This document shows positions 22,687 to 33,934 of a stretch of DNA of 64,000 bases, piece by piece. Each line of letters opens with the position of its first letter. Position 1 is the first letter of the stretch. This stretch comes from Spiroplasma alleghenense (GTDB lineage: Bacteria > Bacillota_I > Bacilli_A > Mycoplasmatales > Mycoplasmataceae). Both the position numbers and the translations under genes were made by a program. The notes under the pieces were generated by a model, which was not told the DNA's origin, made no database searches, and saw only the letters and a program-made list of their open reading frames with translations. The stretch lies in the NCBI RefSeq assembly GCF_003363775.1, contig NZ_CP031376.1:1054001-1118000 (forward strand), in the 5' to 3' direction.

Positions 22687-23223
22687 TTTTACCTCTTTTT
22701 ATTTTAATATTCATTAAAATAATTATAATACTTTTTTAGGCATTTTTCCAAATTTTCAGACTTTATTAAATAAAAATTTGAAATTCCATTTATATGATTG
22801 TTCAGCTCGTTCATTTTTTGCTCATCGTAATATTCTCCATCACAAATATAAAATACTACAAAGTTCTTTTCACAAGGGTACGGACTTTTTGCGGATTGCA
22901 TTGAAAAAATTACATCATTTTTTTGATTATCCTGGGCTCCGCCTGATTCTTTTGTGTACTTATGAAATACATAAAAATCAGTTTTTAAATCCTTGTAATT
23001 AAATTTAAAGTCCATAGATTTTGATTTTTTTCTGATAGAATCGGGCAAATCTTCTCCCATTCTGACTTCTTGTTCGGAAATATAAACCGAATTCTTTTTA
23101 CTCCCATTTGGTAAATTAACCGCATCTCTAACTCCATCTATGTTCTTAATAAATTCAAAAGCTGTTTTTTCGTAAAGATTTTGCTTTGTTGGATCTTTAA
23201 TAAAAAAGGCCTTTAAGTACGGA

Positions 23224-24561
23224 TGAATATAATCTCTTATGTATAGAGGTAGAATAAAAAAATTATTCTAGTAAACTCTTTGCATAGGAGGTTTTTTAAA
23301 TGGCCAATTTAAAAGGAAATAAAAGTCACATGACTTCTTTTGATAAAAAGTTAGAAATCGCGCATGATTGATTGCAAAATCAACAAAGTTGAAAAAAATT
23401 AGCAGCTAAATACAATGTCTCATACTCGGCAGCTCGAAAATGAGCTTTGGGATACGAGCAGTTTGGGGAAGAGTATTTAAAGAGAATATCATCTAGAAAA
23501 GGACAAACTGCAGGTATTAGTAGAATTGGAGCGCCGTCTAAGCGAGATAAATTAAGTTATGAATTACATCGTTTGAAAAAGAAAAATAAGGAACTTGAAA
23601 TGGAAAACGAATTTCTAAAGAAGTTCAATCAATACCTGGAGGATTTAGAAAAAAACAACAAATAAAATATCAGTCAATTGACACTCAGAGAAAATTATGA
23701 CCGGTATCTTTTATCTGCAAAATTTTAAAAACAACTCAATCAAGCTATTATCGCTGAGTTAAAAATAATCGACCAAACTTTAATTACAAAATTGATCAAG
23801 AACTTTTAGATTTAATTGAAAGTATTTTTCAACAATACAAAGAAATTTATGGATATCCAAGGATAAGAATTGTTTTAAAAAACCAATATAATATTTCTGT
23901 TTCAGGCAAAAAAGTATATCGTTATATGCAAGAATTAGGGATAAAATCCAAGACAAGAATCAAAAAGAAACGCAAACCAAAAGAAGTAAAAATTTTAAAA
24001 AACAGAAAACACGAAAATATTGTAAATCGAAAATGAAATAAATATAGTAAGGGCGAACTTTTTGTAACCGATGTTTCTTTTTTGCCATTTTCAAATAACA
24101 GATTTGCCTATCTTAGTATTTTGAAAGACGTGAGCACTGGGTTTATTGTTGGATATGATGTTTCTTTAAGGAATGACAACAAAATCTATTTAAAAACATT
24201 GAAAATGGCTGAGAGTTATTTTGATTTTGATAAAAATATAATAATCCATTCTGATAACGGATTTCAATATACCAGTGACGCTGTTGAAATATATTGTAGT
24301 AAAAATAATATAAAAATTTCGCTGAGCAGGCCCGGTAATTCCGTTGATAACGCTGTTGCTGAGTCCTTTTTCGCTTGCTATAAAACAGAGTGGTTTAGGA
24401 AAAATTTTAAAACCTACTCAGAGGTGTATAATAATTTCATAGACTACATTAATTTTTATAACTTTAATAGAGTCATGATTAAGCACGAAAAAACTCCATG
24501 ACAAGCATGGAGTACCTTATAGAATAAAAAAACTTATTCTATACTTGACAGAATAAGTTCA
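23224..24561. mobile_element. IS-B, IS3-type insertion sequence
   Basis: A 1,338-bp element with imperfect terminal inverted repeats (TGAA..., with GTATAGA shared), flanked by 13-bp direct repeats CTTTAAGTACGGA at 23211-23223 and 24562-24574. Each end also carries a TAGAATAA / TTATTCTA hairpin. It encodes orfA and orfB on the plus strand and splits the minus-strand gene at 22704-24729. A 13-bp duplication is longer than the 3-5 bp usual for the IS3 family. Confidence 0.88.
23300..24522 (+). CDS. IS-B transposase orfA-orfB, joined by -1 frameshift
   Basis: OrfA (23300-23665, 121 residues) has a helix-turn-helix (SWKKLAAKYNVSYSAARKWA) and a C-terminal leucine-zipper-like coil. OrfB lies in the -1 frame and ends at 24520-24522; it has the HTH_21-like part SSYYRWVKNN and the integrase core with FVTDVSFLPF, IIIHSDNGFQYTS and NSVDNAVAESFFACY (D, D, E). 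The heptamer A AAA AAC at 23650-23656, in the orfA phase and just before its stop, is a classical slippery site for making the fusion transposase. OrfA start follows ATAGGAGG. Both frames are intact, so IS-B may be mobile. Confidence 0.9.
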
Positions 24562-24700
24562 CTTTAAGTACGGACTTTTTTCTATTTCTTTGAATACGTC
24601 ACTCTCGTCAAAGTTAAATTTTTCACAAAATTTTTTAATTTTTTCTTTTTCGCTTTTTCCATTTACATTAAATTTTTCTAAATTGTTCTGTAGTCAAATT

Positions 24701-25744
24701 TTATGAATGTAATTGTAATTCGGTCCCATTTATATCTCCTATTATAACTTTTTGATAAGCGATTTCAATTATTGCTCTAGCGATTTTAAAATCAAGTCTT
24801 CTTCTTCTAGAATTATTTTTATCATTACCTTTAAATGGTGTTAATAAAACATCTCTTGTCTGTTCTCTATAATTATTAAGCAAACTGTTTGAGCAATCTA
24901 TCATTTTTTCAATTGATTTATCATCCAAATTAGAAAGTTTTTTACTATTAATAATTGTAATCGCTCTTGAAGAAACTTTAATATTTGAAAGATTATAGTT
25001 CAAATCCGATTTATTTAAAAATTTTATTTTTTCATTTGGATTTGTTGAATCAACGCCCTTAATTGCAATTCTTCCTTTAATGTCATTAAATCTTAAATCA
25101 AATAAATTAATATTCTTTGCTAAAGGGTTCATTTCAAGCAATTTGCTAAGTTTGCCGATTTTATCATTATTTTTATATATTACACAATCTTGTTTTTTCG
25201 AACCATCAAAACACACTATACAAATAGGAACTTCGGTATCTGCAAATGGGTTGGGCTCAATTATTACTATCTTACTTATAAATTCCTTTGAAAATTTTGA
25301 ATTAATAAATGTTTCTGGAACAATTGCTACACCAGGTATTTTTAAATCTATCATTGTTTCCAAAGCAATTAGATAAAGGTCAACATGCATTGAATTATTA
25401 AAGTATTTTTTATAAGTATCATTAAATCCATTTCTTTTGCAACTATTTTTAGCAAGATAAGGAGGGTTTGTTATAATAAAAGTTTTATCTGGACTATTTA
25501 AAGGTATTTGTTTTAAACTGTCATTTATTTCCCAAGATAATTCTTTATCTATGTCGAATCCTTTGTATTCAAATTCTTTATTGGGAATTTTACTATTTAT
25601 TGCATCAAAAAGGTCTCCATTTCCAGCAAATGGATCTAAGATTAAATTCCTTGATAATATATTTTTATTTATAAATGAAAGAACAGGTCTAGTAATTCAG
25701 CTATTTTTAACAGTAAAGTACTGTCCCAACTCGTTTTTTTTCAT
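24701..25744 (-). CDS. Type II N6-adenine DNA methyltransferase
   Basis: A 347-residue methyltransferase with motif I ILDPFAGNGDLF (about 35-46) and the catalytic motif ITNPPYL (NPPY 93-96), which mark an N6-adenine enzyme using S-adenosylmethionine. The C-terminal third should hold the target recognition part (RRRRLDFKIARAIIEIAYQ). Its 3' end overlaps the start of the IS-interrupted gene at 22704-24729. With the presumed endonuclease dead, it would now be an orphan methylase. The recognition site is unknown. Confidence 0.87.
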
Positions 25745-26045
25745 ATCTTTTGTCCTCGAAACTCTTTAAATATAATTATAGTTTATTATTTTTAAACTAT
25801 TTTATCAATACTTAAATAAATTATTTACAATATTATTCATAAATACTAAATATTGGAATAATAAAAAATAGAGTTCAATTCATTAGGACTAGGTATTTTT
25901 GAAGTTTTTAATAACGAATTGCAATATTATCACGAATATTTTCTACCATTTTGTTTGTATCAATAAAATTATTCATATTCTAATATTTATTTTATCTTTA
26001 ATTATTATGAAAAATAAAACTAGTAAATTATAACTATTTATAATA
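25745..26045. other. Intergenic region
   Basis: No gene I can support. A minus-strand ATG at 25976 starts a 22-codon frame (MNNFIDTNKMVENIRDNIAI) ending in TAA, which may be a relic of a longer gene. The rest is AT-rich and without clear hairpins. Confidence 0.4.
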
Positions 26046-26921
26046 TTAAGATTTGGTTTTTGACTTTCTTAATACATCAATTTTTCGGCCATCTTCTAAT
26101 TGGAATCTTACTCAACCATTTGAAGAAACTCCGGTAATAAAGCAGGCCGCTGACGAAGGTGATTCAAAAAACAAATCCTCGGTTAGAACAAATCTATCAT
26201 TATTTTCCTCAAATCTAGCTAACTTTAAACTTTTAATTGGTGCGTATCTATTATTATTAGGTTCATAAATGACCGAACCAGAAGGTACAATAACCGAATA
26301 ATTACTTTTTATTAATTTTGCTTTAGTTAGGTTTCCGTTTCAGTTAATAGAAATATCTAAATAATCTTCTTCTGTATTTTCACCAGCATTGTAAATTTCA
26401 ATATTTTCATTTTTTTTGAAAAAATTGTTATCAAGAATTGATATTAAATATAATAGATTTTCAAAAATAATATTATTCATATACAGTTCCTGTGGGTGAA
26501 TTTTTGATGCTTCTATTTTGGTCTGAACATTTAGAAGTTTAATTCCATCATAAATTTGATTCTTAATTTTATTAATAAATAAATTTTCAAAATAAAGTCT
26601 CTGTTGACTAGTAAATTTATTTGAATAATCTGTTGAGAAAATTACAATTATTTCTGTATGTTCTTTTAATTTATCGTGAGTTTTGATTCTTTTTAGAAAA
26701 TCATCTGTTTCCCCAACATAATAACTCAAAAATCCATCAATCGTTTCTTCTTTAAAAATATAAAGAGAAGGATTATTCAAATCTTCTCCGAAAATAAGTT
26801 CAGCTTTTTTAATATCAGAATTATTAAATTTTAAAATTTTTATGGATGAGCTTTGCATTATTATTGCTTCAATATCTATATCAAATTTAAATATTTCTAT
26901 TTTTTCTACTTTATTGTTCAT
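26046..26921 (-). CDS. GIY-YIG nuclease-like protein with C-terminal DUF4357
   Basis: A 291-residue protein. The GIY-YIG core is seen as SLYIFKEETIDGFLSYYVGE with FLKRIKTHDKL (about residues 50-90). The C-terminus (about 230-285: SSAACFITGVSSNGWVRFQ, DGRKIDVLR) matches DUF4357, a small domain often attached to GIY-YIG proteins of restriction and defence loci. A DNA-cutting role is likely from the family. It stands alone between the methyltransferase gene and the helicase fragment, all noncoding on both sides; start at 26921. Confidence 0.8.
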
Positions 26922-27180
26922 GTTTTACCTCTATTTAAATTTTTAAATATTGTTTAGAATAAAAATTATTATATTATACAGTATCATCAATTTTTTCCTC
27001 ATAAAATGCAGTCTTTAAAATATATTTTATTCTTCATTGCTTAAATACTCTATTTAATAATTATATCTTATTATTATAATTTAGAATAGGACTACATTAA
27101 ATTATGGCTAATTAAGAATAAATTAATATATAAAAAAATATATTTAAATACTATATCATTATATTATAAGAGGATTTATT

Positions 27181-27567
27181 ATGATATTTACAGACCTACA
27201 ACATAAAGAATTAATTAAGACATTTAGAGAACTTATTTTGAAAAGCCATACCATCAAGATAATTTCCCCCTTTATCACTAAACAAGCCTTTAATATCTTC
27301 AATGATGAATTTGATAGTTTTTTTGAAAATAAGGGAAAACTACAGATTCTAACCACAACTTATAATAAAGATGGTAGTGGCTTTCATTACCAGGATCTAA
27401 CACAAATTAATAAAATGGGTGATACTCAAATAAAAGTTCAAGTAATTACCAATCAAGCCCCAATTCATATGAAGGTTTATGTCTTTGAAACTCACCAAGG
27501 AGTATTTGTGATATCTGGTTCTAGTAATATGACTTCAAAAGGTCTTAGCTATGGGGAGGAACTTTAA
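27181..27567 (+). pseudogene. 5' fragment of a PLD-domain helicase gene
   Basis: Encodes 128 residues of a phospholipase-D-like domain: TIKIISPFITKQAFNIF, then IHMKVYVFETHQG and ISGSSNMTSKGLSYGE, i.e. the HxK and GSxxN parts of an HKD site. In many bacterial DEAD/DEAH helicases this domain is the N-terminal nuclease module. Here it stops at TAA directly after that module and is followed by an unrelated methyltransferase cassette. Plus-strand fragments of the helicase C-terminus lie at 34912-36151 and 41657-42747, so this is probably the severed front part. A short stand-alone PLD nuclease is an alternative. Confidence 0.6.
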
Positions 27568-27627
27568 CTGTTCTAAAATCTTTCATTATAATTCGTATTA
27601 AATCAAAATTTATCTATATTTTGTTTA

Positions 27628-27660
27628 TGATATAATCTAATTTATTAGCTAAATTAGGAG
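27628..27660 (+). promoter_or_regulatory. Promoter of the two-methyltransferase cassette
   Basis: Extended -10 box TGATATAAT (27628-27636) followed by the ribosome site TTAGGAG just before the ATG at 27666. No good -35 box, as expected for an extended -10 promoter. Confidence 0.6.
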
Positions 27661-27665
27661 AAAAT

Positions 27666-28631
27666 ATGGATAAGTATATAAAAAGTCCCATTAATTATAC
27701 GGGCAATAAATTTCGTATTCTTGATCAAATTTTTGAAAAACTTCCCAAAAATAAGCATAAATTTATAGATTTATTTTGTGGAGGCGCGACTGTAGGGATT
27801 AACTCAAATTATGACGAGGTAATATTTATTGATAAAAATCCATACATAATAAATTTATTAAGTACACTAGCAAATAATGATATAAATAAAATAATTAATA
27901 AAATAAAGTCTATTATTCAAGAGTATAATTTATCTTACTCTGCAGAAATGGGATATAAATACTATTCTCTTCAAAAAAGTGAAATCGATAATAACGGATT
28001 GAAGTTTTTTAATAAGCAAGGGTATTATAAGTTAAGAGAAGATTATAATAGTACGAAAAACAAAAACTCATTTGATTCAAATTTGAAACTATATTTGTTA
28101 ATAATTTACGGATTTAATAATGATATTAGATTTAATAATAGCGGTGGATTTAATTTACCGGTAGGCAAAACCGATTTTAATAAAAATAACTTAAAAAAGA
28201 TTACCGAATTTAACCTTAGGGCAAAGGGCAAAAAATTTATTTTCATGCAAGGTAGTTTTGAAGATGAAGAAATTGAACAATTAGTATTTGCTGATAGCTT
28301 TGTTTATATGGACCCTCCCTATTTAATTACTACGGCCTTTTATAATGAAAATAAGGGTTGAAACCTTGAAGAGGAAAAAAAATTACTAAGTTTTATGGAT
28401 AAATTAATTAAAAATGAAACTCCATTCGCCCTCTCAAATATTATTTCCAGGGACAACGCTATAAACCAACCGCTTTTTGATTGAATTAAAGGTAATCAGG
28501 AACTAATTGAAATTCACGAGATAAACATTAATTACTCTAGTGCTAGTTACAATAAACTGGTTAGATATTCAAAGGATAAAGAAATTTTACTGATTGGAGG
28601 TTTAAAAAATGGGTTTAAAAATAGAAAATAG
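27666..28631 (+). CDS. D12-class (Dam-like) N6-adenine DNA methyltransferase 1
   Basis: A 321-residue enzyme with N-terminal PINYTGNKFRILDQIF, motif I FIDLFCGGATVG (33-44) and catalytic YMDPPYL (DPPY 216-219): the order and spacing of the Dam/DpnM group. It methylates adenine in a short site that cannot be predicted here. Its 3' end overlaps the next methyltransferase by 23 nt, and an HNH endonuclease follows, so the three form one restriction-modification cassette. The C-terminal residues past ILLIGGL may be slight run-through. Confidence 0.88.
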
Positions 28632-29628
28632 ACGATACATTGGCAGCAAGAGGAAACTTGTTGAAGAGATATATGCTATTTCTCAAAAATATTTTGGAAA
28701 TAAAAAAATCTCTTTTTCAGACGTATTCGCCGGAACTGGAATTGTGGCAAAGTACTTTTTTGACAGAGGACATGATGTAATAGTTAATGATTTGCTAAAA
28801 TCAAATTTTATAGCTTATTCAGCTTGAATTTCAAATGAAGATTATGATTATAAAAAAATTGAAAAATTACTTGAAAAATTTAATAGCTTTGATGCATCAA
28901 TTTTAAAACCCAATTATTTTTCAGATACATATGGGGATAAATATTTTTCAGTAAATGATGCAAAAAAAATCGGCTATATTCGAGATAAAATAGAGGAAAT
29001 GAAAAATAGTTTGACATTTAGGGAATACTGCATTTTATTGTCTTCGCTAATGTATACAACCGATAAAATTGCTAATACTGTTGGACACTTTGAACATTTT
29101 TTGTCTCAAAAACCCGTATACAAAAACTTCACCTTGGATAAACTCGATTTATCAGAACCAAGCTGAAACAAGGCTCTTATTTTTAACGAAGATTCAAACA
29201 AACTTGTAAAAAAAATTGAAAGCGATGTAATTTACATAGATCCCCCTTATAATGCAAGACAGTATGTTAATTTTTATCATGTTTTAGAGAATCTTGTGAA
29301 TTGAGATAAACCAAATGAATTTGAAGGCAGCTCAATGAAGTTTAAAAGAAACCATTTAAAAAGTGAGTACTCGCGTTCTAAGGCTGTATATTTTTTCGAG
29401 GAACTAATAAACAATATCAAAGCAAAATTAATTATAGTTTCTTACAATAATACATATAATGCTAAAAGCAGCGCTTCAAACAATAAAATTAAAGAATCAG
29501 AAATGATTAATATTTTGAAGAAAAAAGGTAAATTAACAGTTAAAGAGTTTGAGCATCCCTTTTTCAACTCAGGGACAACAAACTTCAATAATCACTTAGA
29601 AAAAATTTATATTTGCGAGGTAAATTAA
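28609..29628 (+). CDS. D12-class N6-adenine DNA methyltransferase 2
   Basis: A 339-residue methyltransferase with YIGSKRKLVEEIY at the N-terminus, motif I FSDVFAGTGIVA (36-47) and catalytic YIDPPYNARQY (DPPY 211-214). It is only distantly related to its neighbour. Two different adenine methylases in one operon with one endonuclease are typical for enzymes with asymmetric sites, where each methylase protects one strand. The start follows TTGGAGG. One base separates its stop from the endonuclease start. Confidence 0.87.
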
Positions 29629-29629
29629 T

Positions 29630-31018
29630 ATGAATGAATTAATACAATATTGTAACAAAATAACTAATGACGAATTACTAAATAAAAGGTATACAAGCTC
29701 AAGTGAAAAAGAAGGATTTTATATAGGTAAATTTTATAGTTTTATTAATACAAATTACCGCAACTTAATGTCTTTTGGAAAGGCATTTAGAGAATTCGAA
29801 TCAGTTGAAGGGATTGATAGATTAAAATGGCCGAAGAAAGAAAAATCTAATCAAGAAATTCACAAGCAATATAAAAATCCTATGGTTTGAACTCGCCTGT
29901 TCGAAGGCAATCAAAACACCTTTAAAAAAACTCTTAAAGGAGATTTATTTAAGCAGGTATGGGATTCAAATTTTAGTAATGACGAAAAATGAATCTTAGC
30001 GCTTTTACTTTTGCTGGACTCAAACTTGCAGAACAAGTATCAATATTTTAAGTCCTTTTATGAAGAATTTTTGAACTTAGTAAGCTGATTAAATTTAGAT
30101 AGAGAAATAATTTTCATAGAAATAAGGGAATTATTTATGAGCAGCAATTTTGAAAAAGATATACTTGCTAGCGATTTGTTTATCCTAAACACATTTTATA
30201 AAGATAAGGATTTTCTTAAGATATTTTTTAATTCTACAAGTGCTGAAAAAGAAGAGTTTAAAAATCATATATTTAAAAATTTTTCAAAGAAAGATTCGAA
30301 GCAATGTTTTATTTCAAATAAATTTTTCTCAACAAAGTTTCATATCAATTCTATAAAAGATGAATTAAAAATTCTCTATTACTCAAACTTAATATCTTTG
30401 GAATTATTAAAAAATAACGAAGATATTAAGTTTGACTTTATAAGCGAATACTGTAGAAATTTTAATTTGAATGACTTAAAGATGCTAAATTTTATTAAAG
30501 AGAATTTATTTACTATCAAAACAATTTTGAAAAATGGTTTTTCAAATTCTTCAAAATTTGAAAAAGAAGAAGAAGCAATTTGCGATTTAAAATCATTGGT
30601 TCTAGGTGATGATGAACCCCAAGAAAAAGAAGTATTTGCAACTTACATTAATCTAAGATCACCTAGTAAAAGATTTGAAAAGTTGAAACCATTTGTTCGA
30701 AAATTAAATAACTATAAATGTTTTTTTGAGAATATTAATAAATGTTGATATTTCCCAGAAAAAAAAGAAGGTAATAATTACGTCGAGATTCATCATTTAA
30801 TACCGAGAGAATTTTCAGGAAATTTTGGGTACTCAATTGAAGTTGCCGCAAATTATGTTTCTCTATGCCCAAATTGTCACAGGATGCTTCATATCGGAAA
30901 ATCGGATTTTAAGAAAGAATATATAAAGTTACTTTACCTTGACAGAAAAAATCGTCTAAAAAAATGTAAATTAGATATTTCACTAACCGAACTGGAAGAT
31001 CTATATTTTATAAATTAG
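29630..31018 (+). CDS. HNH-type restriction endonuclease of the two-methylase cassette
   Basis: A 462-residue protein read through several TGA codons. The first ~340 residues are not recognisable and probably recognise DNA. The C-terminus is an HNH nuclease: VEIHHLIPREF (H388, H389), then AANYVSLCPNCHRMLHIG with the Asn and second His pair; the CPxC pair may bind zinc. Position one base behind two adenine methylases makes it the cognate restriction enzyme; the site it cuts is unknown. Confidence 0.8.
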
Positions 31019-31366
31019 GTGTTTTTATTATAAAAAACCGTCATGTTTTATTTACAAACAATTATTAATTTCGTAGGTAATAGCTTCTTTATAAAATTTT
31101 GCTATCAGTAAAGAACTCAAATTAATGTAAATAAATTTAAATTGTAAAATTCTAATTTAATATATAATAATATGGATTAAAACAAAAAGCTTATATGGTA
31201 AGTAGAAAATCAATCTTAAGTAGAATGAACCCTGATTAATATGCAAAAAGTTTATTGAAATTTTTCAATAAACTTTTTATTTTTCTTAAATCTTCTTTGT
31301 TTCTTATCGTGATTGAGACTATAACTTTTTAGTTTTAATAAGCTAATTTTATATTTTATGTATAAA
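31019..31366. other. Intergenic region with solo IS-C end
   Basis: No gene. It separates the convergent endonuclease and Z1 genes. It contains an AT-rich stretch and the IS-C end remnant at 31219-31292, whose hairpin can act as a terminator in both directions. Confidence 0.6.
31219..31292. mobile_element. Solo end of IS-C type element
   Basis: AGTAGAATGAACCC, ATTAATATGCAAA and the TTTATTGAAA/TTTCAATAAA hairpin match the end of IS-C at 62999-63075 over about 70 bp. No transposase remains beyond the last codons. It records an insertion that was later deleted. Confidence 0.75.
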
Positions 31367-33934
31367 TTAAATTATCTCGCCACTACTTTGATTTATGTAA
31401 AAAGGATTATCATATTTTTCTTGAAATTCAGGATCTTCATTTTTTGGAATTATCATAGCGATTGTTGGTGCTATTTTTAAAAATACCTTTTCTTCATCAT
31501 TTTTTGAAATTATTTTTGAAAAAATGATGAATAGAACCGGGCCGTCTTTCATGGTTCTAATTTTGGCTTTTTCAGTACTTTTAAAAAACTTATCGTTTTT
31601 TGAATCTTCGAAAGATTTTTTCTCAAAATTTTCTAATGAAGTCGTAAGAATCGATTTTAGTCTAAAAGTTTGTAGATTTAACTTTTCATCAAATTTAATA
31701 TTTTCACTAAAAACAGATTTACTCGATAGGTTAATATTAAATTCTCTTAAATTTATAGTTCCATTATTATCCTTGATGTTAGTAGATATTACGACCTTTC
31801 ATTTTTCAAAATACTCTTTGTTTAGCTTTATTTTATCCATTTTTTCCTTAATGTGACTTAAGTTTTTATTTGAAACTTCGGGTAATTTTAATTCTGATAA
31901 AAAACCAGAAATACTGTTGTAGCTAATATTTTCATAGATTTTAAAATATTTATTTTTGACATAAACATTATTTTGGTTAATAAAATTTTTAGTTTTTTCT
32001 AAATTATATTCATTTGTATGGTCATCCTTAAAATAAGTAGAAATAAAATTTCTTCCACTAAATGAAACTTTATTGACCTCAATTGCCCCCTTTATTTTAT
32101 TTAATGAACTGGGCTTCATACCATTTGAAAATTTCTCAATTTTAATTTGAATTTGCTCTGGGGTAAGATCTCTTTCATTCATTTCCCTTAAGTCATTTTT
32201 TAAATTTTCAAAACTTGAAAATACTCTAAAAAACATATCCAAAATAATTTCGCTTGTGAATATTTTACACAAGTCTATATATTCTGTTCTATAGCCAAAT
32301 CATCGACACATTTGCATTAAAGTATCTGCCATTTTTGTATTTCTATAGAAAATTGAGGTTAATAGACACGGAACCGTCATTCCTCGAGAAAGTTTATAAC
32401 CACCTACTCAAACTTGAAATTCCGCATTATTTTCATCCGCAAAACCATTTGAAGAGTTTTTAATCACTATTTTAACTTTTTCATAAAGAAAAATATTTTT
32501 AATTTCTTCCCATACCCTTATCCATGAATATTCATTTATCTCTGAATACTCTTTATAAAAAATAGTTTCAAATTCTTTTTCAATATTTGCGTTATTTATA
32601 TTATCTGAATAATATTTTATTAGTTCTTTAATTACTTTAACTATTTCGTCTTGATTTTTATTTACATGGTGAATATTTATCATCATAGTTTTAACTTTAT
32701 TAATTCTAACTTCCTCATTAAGTTCTCTTAATTTTAAAATCGAACCAGAAATTATAAATCTTTGAAATGCTTTTTTAAAAACCTCATTATCAGATAATTT
32801 TGCCTTTCTGTCTTTGAAAAACGAGTTTAAATTTTCTATTTCTTCGGTTTTTAAAGGAATCATTGAGTACTTTGAGTTCTCACTTATTTCCAAAAACTTT
32901 TGATAACCTGTGTAATATTTACCAGGATTTAATACTGTTATAAAGTCATCTGGATATAAATTTATGTTATGAGAAGTTCTATCTTTATCTGTTAATAAAT
33001 TTGCAAAAGGCGAGGCAGTATACCCAATATAGCAGCATTTAGGGAAAACTGTGGCCAGTTTTGTAATTTGCTCATAGGTTTTACTTACAACACTTTTATC
33101 AGTTTTTGTTCCCGAACTTTCCAAAGATGCCTGATCGGCCTCATCATCTATTATTAGAGTCTTAAAGTTTATAGGTTTGTCGTTACCTTCATTTCCGAAT
33201 ACTGATCTAACATTTTCAAAATAATCATTTATTTTTTTTAAATTTGCAGCTGTTTTTTTTATTATTCAAATGTTCTTTAACTGAATTTCGTTAGCCTGGT
33301 TATTATGAAATGTGTCTTTTTTAATATCACCATTTTTAGTTGGAAAATTTATTCCTTTACTAAGAAAGTGCATCCAGCCACCGTAATTATCCTGAACTTT
33401 TTCATCCGGATGACCCAAGGCAGACTTGGCTCTATTTAAGGTTTGCACTCTTAAATCTTCCAGCAACCCAGTCAAAATAATAACTCTCTTATATCCTAAA
33501 TCAAAGGCCAAGCTGGTTAAAGCCATAAAGTTTGTTGTTTTACCAGACTGTATGTCACCCAGCACCAGGCCCTTAATTGAAAATTTTTCTAGTTCATCGC
33601 TAATATTTATTTTGCTTCCTAAATCAAGAGTGGATTTCTTTATATCTTCAACATCTTCAAACATCACTTCGTTAGAATCGAGTAAATTATTAATATAATC
33701 GTTAAATATAGTCAAATAATTTCTATTGATTGCTTTAACTTCATAGTCATTTTTTTTATCTAAAGTAAATGTCTTTGATTCATCTCTTTCAATTGATTCT
33801 AAAACTTCTTCTTCGGTACAGTTCAATTTTTCAATCACCTGTCTTATTGCTCATGACTTGGCTCCCTCTTCTGTATTATGTCTTAATCCAAACGCGTAAT
33901 GTTCAGTGAATAGCCTCGCTATTTTATCTCTCAT
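31367..33934 (-). CDS. Z1-domain ATPase/helicase-like protein
   Basis: An 855-residue protein of the Z1 family. Walker A is GDIQSGKTTN (126-135), Walker B is LIIDDEADQ, then YIGYTASPFANLL, GGYKLSRGMT and QMCRWFGYR, all hallmarks of Z1, a helicase-like domain found in restriction-type operons with MORC ATPases, DUF4420 nucleases and AIPR proteins. None of those partners is visible here. The N-terminus overlaps the gene at 33924-34517 by 11 nt, so the three minus-strand genes 34856-31367 form an operon. Probable defence role by family and context. Confidence 0.85.

Larger units (their letters stand above)
22704..24729 (-). pseudogene. Presumed restriction endonuclease gene interrupted by IS-B
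   Basis: Removing IS-B and one copy of the 13-bp target duplication joins 24729-24562 to 23210-22704 in frame and restores a 224-residue protein (MGPNYNYIHKIWLQNN ... SPYLKAFFIKDPTKQ ... to KYYNYFNEY). I do not recognise the fold. Its ATG lies inside the 3' end of the adjacent N6-adenine methyltransferase gene (29-nt overlap, ribosome site AGGAG), the arrangement of a type II restriction-modification pair. That it was the cognate endonuclease is inference from position and size. As it stands it is inactive. Confidence 0.75.

Noticed and set aside
25908-25976. 22-codon frame MNNFIDTNKMVENIRDNIAI
   Set aside because: Too short and without a ribosome site; noted only in the intergenic entry.
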